A stretch of 64,000 bases of DNA. Source: Azorinus chamasolen. Lineage: Eukaryota > Mollusca > Bivalvia > Cardiida > Solecurtidae. Of this stretch, positions 30,691-41,057 are shown piece after piece. The stretch spans positions 71,208,379-71,272,378 of the forward strand of contig OY755236.1 of NCBI GenBank assembly GCA_963576725.1. The letters are read 5' to 3'. The notes below the pieces were generated by a model. The model saw only the letters and a program-made list of their open reading frames with translations, did no database searches and had not been told where the DNA came from. The translations under genes and the position numbers were made by a program. Every line of letters starts with the position of its first letter. The first letter of the stretch is position 1.

Positions 30691-30875
30691 GTGCGTACCC
30701 AAAATACTAAAATCTTCATTTTTCCGCCAAACCCTGTACTGTGCCAACTCTTTAGAGTTGTTTCTTTGAGACAATTCTAAAGAGTGGTCATAGTATTGGG
30801 GTTGGTGTAGAAATAAAGGAGCAGCTGCTGTTCTTGAAAATGTTTAAATTTTTGCATCTTATCTGGACTTCTGAT
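30691..30875. mobile_element. J-family palindromic element
   Basis: Palindrome 30719-30815 with arms TTTTTCCGCCAAACCCTG and GGGTTGGTGTAGAAA. The inner CTTTAGAGTTG / CAATTCTAAAG is conserved. Flanks GGTGCGTACCCAAAATAC and TTCTTGAAAATGTTT match 21113-21290. Confidence 0.7.
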
Positions 30876-30952
30876 TACTTTGTGCAGAACTGATCGCTTG
30901 TGGTCTGTGCTGATGCACATCTTGTCTGTTAGCCACGTGTATGTATGAGGAA

Positions 30953-31160
30953 TACAGTAAAACCTCTCTATAACGGCCACTTAATTACATCAAGTATTTT
31001 GTATCAAAGGCAGGTGGTTGCTTAAAGCAAGGTAAAAGTAAAACAGAACGCTCCTATAGGAGCGTTCTGTTTTACTTTCACCTTGCTTTAAGCAGTCACC
31101 TGCCCTAAATACCAACTAATTAACTCAATTTAGTGGTCGTTATAGAGAGGTTATACTGTA
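30953..31160. mobile_element. TA-C' MITE with perfect hairpin
   Basis: ACAGTAAAACCTCTCTATAACG mirrors CGTTATAGAGAGGTTATACTGT. The palindrome GCTTAAAGCAAGG to CCTTGCTTTAAGC contains AGAACGCTCCTATAGGAGCG. TA flanks. Confidence 0.92.
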
Positions 31161-31164
31161 TACC

Positions 31165-31310
31165 CTGAGTAATGGGACACCCAATCTCCCTTCTTCTTCA
31201 ATGATTTCATTTTGCACCATTTTAGATCATACTGACATGTAACAAATAGTACAAACCCTGATCTGACTGTATGTTCAGGTCTATTTGCCTTAGTTTGTCT
31301 GTCCAAGTAT
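31165..31310 (+). mobile_element. L-family remnant
   Basis: GGGACACCCAATCTCCCTTC, CAAATAGTACAAACCCTGATC and GGTCTATTTGCCTTAG. Same order as L at 17960-18310, with the apex missing. Confidence 0.5.
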
Positions 31311-31620
31311 TTAGGGTAATTTCTATACTCACATTCTTGCTATAATGAAAAACTTGTCAAAATAAGATTCGTAACTGACAATATGCTTATTACGCTGGGA
31401 ATTTCCCCATAAATATAAACAATGTTCTGTCGTAAAGGAATTTCTGCAATTTTGGCAAATGTTGGGACGCTCGTGTTGGATCATTTGCATAAAACAAAAC
31501 AGGGAATATTAAAGTATTCTGTTTGTCTGATGTACATTAACTCTTTCACATTAGAATAATTGTTGTTGCCAAGAATTGTCATCTTCTACAATTCTGGAAG
31601 TTAATTTTTTTTTCGTTTCT
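31311..31620. other. No recognised feature
   Basis: Unassigned, with no hairpins or coding signature. Confidence 0.35.
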
Positions 31621-31621
31621 C

Positions 31622-31815
31622 TTAACCCTTTACCTGATAAAGATACCTTTTAATGCTGTTACAAACAATGTAGACCCAGATCAGACTGCTCCAGTTTGAG
31701 CCATCTGATCAGGGTCTGCCCTGTTTGATTATGAAATTATATAGATCTGATTCTACAATTTCTGCCAAAGCCAAAAGTTATTATAAAAAATCAGCTGATT
31801 ACCCTTGCATTTATA
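31622..31815 (-). mobile_element. TTAA-A MITE, right end truncated
   Basis: TTAACCCTTTACCTGATAAAG, hairpin with a decayed apex (TGCTCCAGTTTGAGCC), GATTCTACAATTTCTGCC and TACAGTCATGTC. Confidence 0.75.
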
Positions 31816-31837
31816 CAGTCATGTCAAGGAGCTCTAA

Positions 31838-31905
31838 TTATTGGTCTGTAAGGCAGGTGGTAGCTTAATGCCCTGCATTAAGCAACCACCTGCTTTATAA
31901 GACTA
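31838..31905. mobile_element. TA-C MITE core, apex deleted
   Basis: GGCAGGTGGTAGCTTAATGC abuts CCTGCATTAAGCAACCACCTGC. The hairpin stem has collapsed and lacks the CTCC apex. Confidence 0.65.
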
Positions 31906-31932
31906 ATGCATGCTCAATTAATGAATGGCTGC

Positions 31933-32127
31933 TTGAACCCATTCCTCCATAGGCTATTTTAGACCCAACCTCTTTGAATGAATCTACCGAAAAGGAGCAT
32001 TAACTAGAGACAAGGAAATTTTTAGAATTTTGTGCTCCTATTGGAGCAAATGCTCTATTTATCACAATGGTTTCAACAGGTGATTTTTACAGAGGCACAG
32101 AAAGGCGTATTTATGGAGGAAAGGGTT
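31933..32127 (-). mobile_element. TTAA-B MITE, one arm deleted
   Basis: TTGAACCCATTCCTCCATAGG to TTATGGAGGAAAGGG. Only the CTATTTATCACAATGGTTTC arm remains, next to TGCTCCTATTGGAGC. Confidence 0.8.
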
Positions 32128-32130
32128 TTT

Positions 32131-32172
32131 CTCTGTTTGCAAAAGCGTTTGTATAAGGGAAAAAGTTGATAG
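32131..32172 (+). mobile_element. TTAA-A right-end fragment
   Basis: CTCTGTTTGCAAAAGCG to AAGGGAAAAAGTTGA. Directly abuts the preceding TTAA-B. Confidence 0.5.
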
Positions 32173-32765
32173 CGATTAGCTGCCAATTAAATTTGACAAA
32201 CACTCCTATTTAATAGGTAGAAGTGTCATTTTGCATATTTTTGACAAATATTTATTACATTTTTCCATTTCTCAGAAGCTTTCTAAAGAGTTAAAAATGT
32301 TCTTATTGTCTAATGTGCTGTGCATTTGATTTACCGTTATTATTTCTATTGGCTTTTGTCTAAATTCCGCCAGCTTGTTTATATTTGTGATGGGAATCAT
32401 TTTCGCAGCTTAGAGCTGGAGGTTTATGATGATTAGAAACAATACGAGACTGAGAGGTCGTTATCGTGATTCGAAATGCAGTTTGCACTTCTGTTAATAT
32501 CATTTTAAGATAATAAAGCATGTTTCCAGTCTGTTTTGCTGACATCAGACTAACGTAATTAGCAGTTAGTTGGCATATATATTTCTTTACTTTACTCTGA
32601 TTTTGAAGCTAGAAAGTATGTCTGGTTGGAAAGATTTAAAAGTCATGAATACAAAATTCAAACTCCATTTGTCAGTGTAAATCTGGAAAAGCTTCTGATG
32701 GCCAGACTCTCATATATATATCAATCTTTGTAGATCTGGAAAAGCTCCTGATGGCCAGACACACA
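32173..32765. other. No gene; short duplicated string
   Basis: AAATCTGGAAAAGCTTCTGATGGCCAGAC (about 32681) recurs as AGATCTGGAAAAGCTCCTGATGGCCAGAC (about 32732). The rest is unassigned. Confidence 0.4.
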
Positions 32766-33372
32766 TTATTATGTCTCCCCCTCCCTCTATATTTATATGG
32801 GGGAGACATATTGTTTTTGTGAGAGTTGTCTGTCAGTCCATCTGTCTGTCTATTTGTCCATCACTCTTTCTGGTCCGGACAATAACTTCTGTATGCCTGA
32901 TGCCAGTTGGTTGAAACTTTATATATGGAAAGAGCATAATGAGAGGAAGTGTCATGCACAGGGTCCATAACTCTGACTTCAATAATATTGGAGTAATTGT
33001 CCCTTGTACATTTGTTTCACACTTTTTTGTTCGGACGATAACTCCTATATGACATTGGATTGAAACTTCATACGTGGTAAGAGCATGATGAGAGAAAGTG
33101 TCATGAACAAGGGCCATAACTCTGGCATCAATACTTTTGGAGTTATTGCCCTTTGTTACATTTTTTTGACCGATCAATAACTCCTGTTCTAATGATGCTA
33201 TTGGAATGTTTCATTTATGGAAAGAACATGATTAAAGGAAGTGTCATGCGCCATATTTTAAACTCTGATATTTATATTTTTTGAGTTATTCTGTTATCAT
33301 TTTTTTCTTGAAAAAATGTGGCTAGGAAAGCACATGATGAGGGGAAGTTATTAAGAACATTTTTGAGTTATT
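32766..33372 (+). repeat. Foldback-headed tandem-repeat element (ATTATGTCTCC type)
   Basis: The head hairpin ATTATGTCTCCCC / GGGGGAGACATATTG is followed by a GTCTGTCNGTCC tract and about three ~145-148 bp monomers. Monomers contain ATAACTCCTNTATG, GGTTGAAACTT, GAGCATAATGAGAGGAAGTG and CATAACTCTGACTTCAAT. The architecture fits non-autonomous Helentrons. Confidence 0.75.
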
Positions 33373-34550
33373 ATGTCTCCCACCACATAGTGGTGTGGGA
33401 GACATATTGATTTACTCCTTTCTGTCTGTCAGTCTGTCTATCACAAAATCTTGTCCGCTCTCTAATTATAAAATTTCTAATCCAATCTTCACCAAACCTT
33501 ATATAAATGTTTATAGCTATTATATCTAGGCCAAGTTTAATATCCAGCAAGATTGTTTCAGGATCCTTAGAGTTATGGCCCTTGTTTATCCAAATTTGGC
33601 TTTTTTTTAGCCTTATCCGCTCCCTAAGTCAAAAACGTCTAATTCAATCTTCACCAAACCTTACAAAAATGTTTATGGCTATAATATCTAGATCAAGTTT
33701 AATATCCAGCAATATTGGAACAGGAACTTCAAAGTTATGGCCCTTGATTTATCCAAATTTGGCCTTTTTAGCCAGTTGTCCGCCCCCTAAGTCAAAAACG
33801 TCTCATCCAATCTTCACCAAACCCTATAAGAATGTTTATGGCTATAATATCTAGGCCAAGTTCAATAATCATTAATGTTGAACTAGGCACTTTAGAGTTA
33901 TGGCCCTTGAATAATACAAAATTGGCCTTTTTAGCCTTGTCCACTCTCTAAGTCATCAAGTTCTCATCTGATCATCACTGAACCTTATGAAAATATTTAT
34001 GGTTATAATATCTAAGCCAGTTTGAATAAGAAGCAATATTGGAACAGGTACTTCAGAGTTACGGCCCTTAAATTGTTGAAAACTGGGCCTTTTGCCATAA
34101 TAAATGTCTTGGTCAAGTTTAATGACCAGCAAGATTACACCAGGCACTTTGGAGTTATGGCTCTTGAATAATTCAAAATGGGCTATTTTAGCATTGCCTG
34201 TTCTCAAACTCAACGATTTTCTGCCTGACCTTGTACAAACTTTCTGAAAATCATTACAGGAATAAAATATTGAATCAAGTTAGATTAGCAGCTAAATTTC
34301 TTGAGGCATGTCAGGATTATGCCCCTTGAAAATAATAAGAAATGCCTGTTTTAGCCTTGCGGCTCTCTAACTCCCAATAGTTTTCATCAGGTCTTCACCC
34401 AATATACTGAAAATATTATTTGTGACTTCATTGTAAAGCAAATGATATAAAACATCCTAAAATTCCACAAAAATAATCTTTGGAAAACATCCAATCATTT
34501 TTTTGAGACAGGAGCAGGTGGTAGACATGTTTTTCTTAAAAACAAGCTCT
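33371..34550 (+). repeat. Foldback-headed tandem-repeat element, 163-bp monomers
   Basis: Head ATTATGTCTCCCACC/GGTGTGGGAGACATATTG, then TCTGTCTGTCAGTCTGTC. Monomers carry CTTCACCAAACCTTATA, GTTTATGGCTATAATATC and AGAGTTATGGCCCTTG, with starts near 33490, 33652, 33816 and 33978, i.e. ~163 bp. The last units are diverged. The tail has GGTGGTAGACATG and ACAAGCTCTGGTTTA. Long open frames here are repeat artefacts. Confidence 0.8.
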
Positions 34551-34554
34551 GGTT

Positions 34555-34740
34555 TACCTTTAGATATTGTTTTTGTTAGAGTTGTTTGTCTGTCTGTCCG
34601 TCACACATCTTGTCCGGTCGAGTTTTCATGTACAAAAATGTGACAATGTGTCAAAGTATGTATGTGTGGGTGCGAGGGGTGGGGAGTGGGGGTTGGGGGT
34701 GGAAGACATCTGTTTTTGTGCCAAAAACCTCTAATTATTT
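34555..34740 (+). repeat. Helentron-like head fragment
   Basis: GATATTGTTTTTGTTAGAG, TGTCTGTCTGTCCGTC and ATCTTGTCCGG repeat the head-proximal part of 32766, followed by a G-rich GGGTGCGAGGGGTGGGG run. Confidence 0.55.
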
Positions 34741-34768
34741 CTTACATGAATGTTGAACATGGAAAGGG

Positions 34769-35011
34769 TTAACCTCTCTCTCATACAAACGGCTTTTAAT
34801 GGCTTCACAAACAGAGTAGTAGACCAAGAGCAGACAACTCCTATTGTAGCTTTCTGATCAGGGTCTGCTCTGTTTGCTTATGAGATTTCATAATAGATCT
34901 AAATCTATAGTTTCTTCCAATACCAAAATATCCTACATACATGTACATTATAAAAATTCAGGTAATAAACATTCATGATGTCTTTATTTCTTACATGAAT
35001 ATGTAACAGGG
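34769..35011 (-). mobile_element. TTAA-A MITE
   Basis: TTAACCTCTCTCTCATAC, hairpin with decayed centre (CAACTCCTATTGTAGC), CTAAATCTATAGTTTC, ATTCATGATGTCTTTATTTC, ending ATATGTAACAGGGAATG. Confidence 0.8.
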
Positions 35012-35022
35012 AATGTACATGC

Positions 35023-35264
35023 TTAACCCTTTCCTTCATGAATATTCATGTAAGAAATAATGACCTCATAAATATCAGTGAGATTAATAATTGTTATAAC
35101 AGTACATGGATTAGCAATGACAGAAACTATAGAATCATGTTTATATTATGTAGTAAGCAAACAGAGCAGACCCTGATCAGACGGCTCCTGTAGGAGCCGT
35201 CTTATCTGGGTCTACTCTGTTTGCAAAGGCATGAAAAAGGCATATTGATACAGTAAAGGGTTAA
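35023..35264 (+). mobile_element. TTAA-A MITE, full length, good hairpin
   Basis: TTAACCCTTTCCTTCATG to ACAGTAAAGGGTTAA, with ATGAATATTCATGTAAG and apex GGCTCCTGTAGGAGCC. One mismatch pair in the outer arms. Confidence 0.9.
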
Positions 35265-35694
35265 TACACCTCTTATCTACAGGTCTGGTACTAGTTGATT
35301 TTCATGTAGCAGGGCTCATTTATATATCTAAACTCATTAGTTATTTCATGGCCTCTCCCCTGCTGACATGTTATGATAAAGTTTGAAATAATTTCCTAGC
35401 TCAAGACTCTTGACAGTAACTAATGGACTGAGTTTGGGTTGGGAGCTGGTTATTTAACACGGACAGACTCATACTATTGTTTGGCATATTGTTCCGAAAT
35501 TTGATTTACACCCCTGGACCGTATGATGAATTATTGATGAAACTTCGCCAGAGGCAACAAGTCCGTGACAAAGAGGAGAGAAATGCGACAATAATTACAT
35601 TAAGGGGCCACCTAATCCACAATCTGGATTTGTTGTATTATGAACTGGACTGTTTACCCAGAAGCAAGAGTAATTGTATATTAATTAACCCTTT
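35265..35694 (+). other. Unassigned region with an 82-codon open frame
   Basis: An open frame spans 35477-35725 but its last ~10 codons are MITE sequence. The pre-MITE part (35510-35670) has an unusually non-repetitive, charged peptide (a KLRQRQQVRDKEERN stretch) and a possible GTAATT donor at about 35669. No family was recognised. It could be an exon fragment or chance. Confidence 0.15.
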
Positions 35695-36171
35695 GCTCCA
35701 TGAATATTCATGTAAGAAATTATGACATCATGAATATTAACCTTTTACTCCATGAATATTCATGTAAGAAATAATGACATCATGAATATCAATTAGATTA
35801 ATTGTTAGAATAGTACATGCACACAGGAGTGTTTGACCAGGGCAGACACTGTAGAATCATATCTATATCGTATAAGCAGAGTAGACCCTGATCAGATGGA
35901 TCCTATAGGAGCTGTCCGATCTGGGTCTACCATGTTTGCAAGGCATTGTTATGGAGTAACGGGTTAATTCTCAGAAGATGCATTTTTATCATGGCACTTA
36001 AACTGAGGAAATTTTTGCAATGACAGAAACTAGAATCAGATCTATATTATTCCATAAGCAAACAAAGCAGACCCAGATCAGACCGCTCCTATATATGGTC
36101 TTGTCTGATCAAGGTCTTCTCAGTTTGTTGGCTTGATGTTAAAAAGGTGTATTCATGGAGTAAAGGGTCAA
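35695..36171 (+). mobile_element. TTAA-A MITE split by another TTAA-A
   Basis: The left piece TTAACCCTTTGCTCCATG to CATGAATA and the right piece TTCTCAGAAGATGCATTTTTAT to GGAGTAAAGGGTCAA flank the inner copy. The right piece contains GCAAACAAAGCAGACCC and an apex CGCTCCTATATATGG. Confidence 0.82.
35737..35967 (+). mobile_element. TTAA-A MITE nested in TTAA-A
   Basis: TTAACCTTTTACTCCATG to GAGTAACGGGTTAA, with GACCAGGGCAGACACTGTAG and apex GGATCCTATAGGAGCT. It sits in the internal ATGAATATTAA site of the outer copy. Confidence 0.88.
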
Positions 36172-36439
36172 TTAGATATGCAAATATTCAAATGGAAAAA
36201 CAGTGTGGATCTAATAAATTTCTGCCATTTGCCTTACAAAATCAAGTTCATTTCAGCACAAATGGCATCCTTCGTATAAAATATAACTGTAGGCTATCTA
36301 ATTTATTTGCTTGTCTGTTTTTTCAATGGAAAAATGTATTGTTATGGCTCTGGCACTGCTTTCACAAAAGACTTGTGCTATTGAGTCTGTAATTGTATTT
36401 CAAAATCATGTTGTTTCTATGCATGAGGCACTTTGAATA
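36172..36439. other. No recognised feature
   Basis: An open frame (36147-36392) is AT-rich, with no recognised domain or splice context. Confidence 0.3.
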
Positions 36440-36692
36440 CATTCCCTTTCCCTGTTCAGTATTCATGTAAGAAATAATGACAACATGAATATTTATTAGC
36501 TCAATTTTGATTACGGTATGTAAATCTTTCAAGGTTTTTTGTTTGCTTTCACAAAAACTTTAGAATATGAACTATATCATGTCAATAGCAAATAGAGCAG
36601 ACCCTGATCAGATGACTCCTATGGGAACTGTCTGATCTGGGTCTACTCTGTTTGCAAATGTGTGAAAAGAGTTTTTTTGGATGAAAAGGTTA
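36440..36692 (+). mobile_element. TTAA-A MITE
   Basis: CCCTTTCCCTGTTCAG, ATTCATGTAAGAAATAATGA, GCAAATAGAGCAGACCC and TCTGATCTGGGTCTACTC with apex GACTCCTATGGGAACT, ending GATGAAAAGGTTA. Confidence 0.8.
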
Positions 36693-37410
36693 CACCTAAC
36701 CTCACTGTGAAAAAAACTAGACCTATCACCAAAGGTGATTCATAACCCCAGTAGAATCTTATCACAAGAGGCAAATGTGTCAGGATAAAGTTCATGTGTG
36801 TACTGCACATGAAAAATGAAACACCTTGATTGCTCAAAAGACATGCTCTGGACAAGGTTTTTCAAAATTTAAAGTCAGAGGTACACAACACTTGGCAATC
36901 CCAAGTATACAAACCAAATTTGGTAATCCTAGCCTAACTTATGATCCCGACAAGCCAGATTTTGACAAAAAATAACAAAGAGCAACAACTCCAAAAATAC
37001 TGCAGACAGAGTTATAGACCTTGTGCACTGCACTTGGAGTCAATGTGTTCTATCTCTATATGAAGTTTGAGGTCAATAGCTTTCATACTTTGAAAGTTAT
37101 GATCCGGACAAGCAAGATTTTGACAAAAATAACAAAGGGCAATAACTCCAAAAATAGTGAAGATAGAGTTATGGACCTTGTGCACTGCACTTGGGGTCAA
37201 TGTGATCTATCTGTATATGAAGCTTGAAGTCAATAGCTTTCATACTTTAGAAGTTATGATCCGGACAAGCAAGATTTTGACAAAAATAACAAAGGGCAAT
37301 AACTCCAAAAATAATGCAGACAGAGTTGTGGACCTTGTGCCCAGCACTTGGGGTCAGTGTGATCCATCTGTATATGAAGATTGAAGTCAATAGCTTTTAT
37401 ACTTTTGATT
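36693..37410 (+). repeat. 157-bp tandem-repeat element
   Basis: Monomers starting TGACAAAAATAACAAAGGGC at about 36963, 37121 and 37278 are spaced 157-158 bp. Each carries CAATAACTCCAAAAAT, AGTTATGGACCTTGTGC and AGTCAATAGCTTTCATAC. A leader (36693-36960) has CTATCACCAAAGGTGATTC as a small hairpin. Reading frames through it repeat with the monomer and are not genes. Confidence 0.85.
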
Positions 37411-37631
37411 GGAGAAAATAAGGATATTTTGTAAATCAATACCTGTTGTCCCTTTCGTTTAGGGCAGAGTAAGGGGTCTATAAGTGGCTGGGGCATACAT
37501 GTCCTAAAGGCACATCAGGGGTATGTCTTTGAACCTAAGATATGGATATCCACAATAAACATACCCTAATTAACACAGAAATTTGGACAAACTTGGGCAA
37601 ATAGTCAGTGCAGACCTAGATCAACAGCTCT

Positions 37632-37853
37632 TTAACCTTTGACTCCAAAAATACACTTTTCTACACCTTTGCAAACAGAGTAGACCCAGATCAGGGTCTG
37701 ATTTGTTTGTTTATGATATAATATAGATATGAGTCTACAGTTTCTGCCATGGCTATAAATTCCTGTGTCCAAGTGCTATTATAACAAGTTAATCTAATGA
37801 ATAATCATGATGTCATTATTTCTTGCATGAATATTAATTGAGGAAAGGGTTAA
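37632..37853 (-). mobile_element. TTAA-A MITE, hairpin collapsed
   Basis: TTAACCTTTGACTCCAAAAA, then GCAAACAGAGTAGACCC joined at GATCAGGGTCTG, ATGAGTCTACAGTTTCTGCC, CATGATGTCATTATTTC, ending GAGGAAAGGGTTAA. The whole apex is deleted symmetrically. Confidence 0.85.
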
Positions 37854-37990
37854 GGAGTTTGATCAGTGTCTACACTAGTTGCTACTCTGTCAGTCTAATT
37901 TAAAGTTATTAAAATGGGCCAAATTGAAATATTCAGCTTTAAACAAACCCATGGAGAGGAGGAAATTAAGTGTCTAAAGTCTTGTAGTAA

Positions 37991-38239
37991 TTAACCCTTT
38001 CCCTCATGTAAACGCTTTTCATGCATTTGCAAATAGAGTAGACCCAGATCAGATGGCTCCTATAGAAACTGTCTTATCAGGGTCTGCTCTGTATGCTTTT
38101 GACATGATATAGATCTCATTCGACAGTTCTTGTCGAAGCAAAACCTTCCCTTGAAAAGTTTATATTATAAAAATTAAACTAAGAATTATTCATAATGTCA
38201 TTATTTCTTACATAAATACTGAACAGGGACAGGGGTTAG
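37991..38239 (-). mobile_element. TTAA-A MITE
   Basis: TTAACCCTTTCCCTCATG, GCAAATAGAGTAGACCC, apex GGCTCCTATAGAAACT, TCATAATGTCATTATTTC, ending GGGACAGGGGTTAG. Confidence 0.85.
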
Positions 38240-38914
38240 GTAGATATTTACTCTTGTTGTCTTTAATTCACTGTTCAAAATGGTTTTATGAATGATTTAG
38301 TGGCTTGTTAATTTCTAATCCATACTACGGAAACTAATAATTTACAAGTTGGATAATTACCAACTAAAGCTTGTTTGACTTCATTGAAGCTTGGAGGCCC
38401 ATGGAATTTTCAGTAATTATCGTGGTTGTTTTACCTGTAATGGTAACTATCAATGTCTTGATTTATGGATTTTAGAAAAATAGCGGCTTTTCATGAAACA
38501 TTACGGACCAAGGAAATTCAATCCTTTAATTCATGACTTAATACAAATATTGAACTAGAAATGGATGGTACAATTAAGTTATTAATCTTTAGAATGTTGA
38601 AGTAGAATCAGTTGGGTAACAGGTTGTGGAGTAAAGAGATGTTAAGTAAAACGGTGTCTCATCAGATATTCGTCTTTGTTTCAAACTATAGTTGTGTTTT
38701 TGTTTCAAACTATCGCTTTTAAAAGATACAACTCTTCAGGTAGGAAACAGGCAACAGTTTTTTTTTGTAAATGAGAATTGTTTGGAGCACTTAAAAGGAA
38801 TCAGTTAAGTCACAATAGTAAAATATTGACTGGTTTGTCACAACAACCTGTCTTCTGTCTGTAAAAGTCTGATGGCATCTTTATGTATGCCTCCCATGTT
38901 GAATATAACAACAT
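38240..38914. other. No recognised feature
   Basis: Unassigned. TTTGTTTCAAACTAT occurs twice (about 38674, 38701). No gene or MITE. Confidence 0.35.
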
Positions 38915-39124
38915 TTAACCCATGCCCTACTGTGAAAAAATAATATCTCCTTAAAGTTGGAACTTGTACAATTTTGACTACTTTTGACTTGATCAAACTT
39001 TTGAGAAACTGTTGACCTAGTGTTACACAGCTTGGATCCTGATGAAACACCAAGTTACTCGTCGCTCTGGATTCAAAATGTTTTCAAAAGTGAGCCAGGT
39101 CGCAGTGAACAGAAGAAGGGTTAA
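38915..39124 (+). mobile_element. D-family MITE, full length
   Basis: TTAACCCATGCCCTACTGTG to GAACAGAAGAAGGGTTAA. Body TGATCAAACTTTTGAGAAAC, then a decayed hairpin (GCTTGGATCCTGATGAAAC / GTCGCTCTGGATTC). TTAA ends show D belongs to the same target-site class as A and B. Confidence 0.75.
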
Positions 39125-39127
39125 GAT

Positions 39128-39232
39128 AGATCATTTCTTCCATGGGGAGTTGTTTTCTACTAACTGATTAAACTGATAATTTCTTCCATGGGGAGCTGTT
39201 TTCTACTAAATGATTAAACTGATAAAAAAAGT
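39128..39232 (+). repeat. ~50-bp tandem duplication
   Basis: ATTTCTTCCATGGGGAGTTG with TTTTCTACTAACTGATTAAAC is repeated immediately with three substitutions. Confidence 0.85.
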
Positions 39233-39249
39233 ATCATAAAGCGAGGGCA

Positions 39250-39437
39250 ATAGAAGAGTTAAACTTTGACTTTGATTTCAACATGAATGTTACATGATCT
39301 GTAAAGCTAGTCTCATCATACTTGGACTCTTTTCACTTGTGAATGGCAAGGTGATTACTTATGCAAATAATCTTGATCAATATGCAACACTGAGTAATTC
39401 AGCTTCTCATCAGGATCCAAACTGCTTGATTATCCAG
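39250..39437 (+). mobile_element. D-family remnant
   Basis: TGAGTAATTCAGCTTCTCATC and AGGATCCAAACTGCTTG near 39388-39430 are one D arm and centre. The left arm is replaced by ATCTTGATCAATATGC. Confidence 0.4.
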
Positions 39438-39678
39438 CAAGTTGATAGTCCTAATGTAACCCATTGGGTTATTAGTGTCTTTATTATGTATTTAGATTAA
39501 AATCAATCCTTTACGACCTAAGAGTGGGTTCTACCGTATGTGAGAAATAACAAGCCAAACTGATATCCTTTCTTCAATCATTCAATAATGTCCATCAAAC
39601 ATCAAACACATGGCATGGCAAATGGTACATGGAATAACATCCGAGTCTTACAGTGTAACAAGCATACATGTGATAACT

Positions 39679-40875
39679 ACCGACGGTAGGTGAATTCTAC
39701 CGTTTTCAGAGGTGGTCTACCGTTCTACCGATTCAATGGACGTTTCTACCGTTTCTGCTACGGCATTTTTTTTAGTGACCTATATTTTCCTCCCTGCGTT
39801 AGATTATCTGTTAGTTCTCTACACACACAAACCCCCTTTAGCATGCTGTGATCCACGATTGGCCTGTTTTGGTATGGTTCCCCCGCGGAGAACATCCGCA
39901 TTATGTAATCACAAGTTGGTTCCCGTTTGCGCTGTACTGGAGTTAACAAAAAAAAATTCGGGAACCAGTCGTGTCAACATGCAAACGGCGGCATGCGCCT
40001 TTGCGGGATGCACGCATACAAATCAGACAGAATTCCATCCTAAGGCAATGCTTCTGCACAAATCCCCTCCCTAAATAGATAATTTAATCTAAATTCAAAT
40101 CGGGATGTCTTGTTTCCGTTTCACGGTCGCGAAAGAGAGTCGCTACTTGTTGCTTGGAGACTGCAAATTTATTTCCGGTAGTGACGTCCCCCAGATACAG
40201 CATCTGGTGTGAAGGTTTTTACGCGATTTGATTGGTTAATTTATATATCAAAATCACATAGTCTCTCGCGCGAGTCGAAAACGAAAGTGAAAAACATTTT
40301 GTTAACAAATGTGATTATCTGGACTTTCTACACGAAAACGAAGCAGTTATGTCCGAAAGAAAGACTGAAATCGGGGGCAGTACTTTATTACATTTCTTCA
40401 CTAGCCCACCTGTCACTGAGTCCAGAATAAACTCTGATATAGGCGACGTTGTCCACAAATACACATGCGGCACGCATTATTATTACTCAAGCGAGGAGAC
40501 AAATTAAGACGAGGGGAATGACATTATCATAGCTTCAAAAAGCAGTATGCACTCCGACCGTTAACAACAAGTAAAGAATATCCGAATATTCTGAACGATA
40601 AACAGTTTAGTTTTATTCAGCAAACCGGCAATACCAAAAAGTACGAAAGATTCGTCCCCAGACCGAGTGTACTGAATAAATCGAGGTTTATAACGTTTTT
40701 TTCATAGATTTTTTTGACTCGAGGTTGCGAATTTTCCTAAAAAAATTGGAGAAAACACACTTTTTTGCCATTGGGAATATAGCCGAATAAGGGCTAGAAA
40801 ATAAGCCTATAAAGCACTGAAACTGTAAAAAAATAAGATAAAATGGAATATATTTATCATTATGATAAAACAGTA
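39679..40875 (+). mobile_element. Second copy of the hAT-like element body
   Basis: TAGTGACCTATATTTTCC, GCATGCTGTGATCCACG, AACCAGTCGTGTCAACATGC, AAAAAGCAGTATGCAC, TGTACTGAATAAATCGAGG and TTGGGAATATAGCCG align in order with 12400-13060. The hAT5-type ends are absent here; the left edge is a CTACCGACGGTAG / TTCTACCG-rich stretch. It keeps ~450 bp (about 39990-40440) that the other copy lacks. Confidence 0.65.
39979..40074 (+). pseudogene. Short frame with a THAP-like start
   Basis: Within the element, an ATG-initiated 31-codon frame begins MQTAACAFAGCTHTNQTEFH. The C-x4-C pair followed by FH resembles the beginning of THAP zinc fingers (C2CH), which some DNA transposases carry. It terminates early, so only the first pair is present. 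The resemblance is short and could be chance. Confidence 0.2.
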
Positions 40876-40916
40876 ATAAGTCTCGATTTTTTCATGGCAT
40901 TAATGATTATTTAATT

Positions 40917-40989
40917 ATGGGAGCTGTCTGATCTGGGTCTATTCTGTTTGCAAATCAGTGAAACATGTTATATGAAGGAAAGGGTTAAT
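40917..40989 (+). mobile_element. TTAA-A right-end fragment
   Basis: GGGAGCTGTCTGATCTGGGTC and ATTCTGTTTGCAAATC to GAAGGAAAGGGTTAA. It begins at the hairpin apex and abuts the hAT-like body. Confidence 0.7.
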
Positions 40990-41057
40990 GGGGTTATTGA
41001 TATCTAGGCATTGTAAGGGTTGGAGATGATGCCATGGCTGTGTATAGATGTAGTCTG

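Noticed and set aside
33507..33854. 115-codon frame with a repetitive peptide
   Set aside because: The peptide repeats with the 163-bp monomer of a non-coding tandem element.
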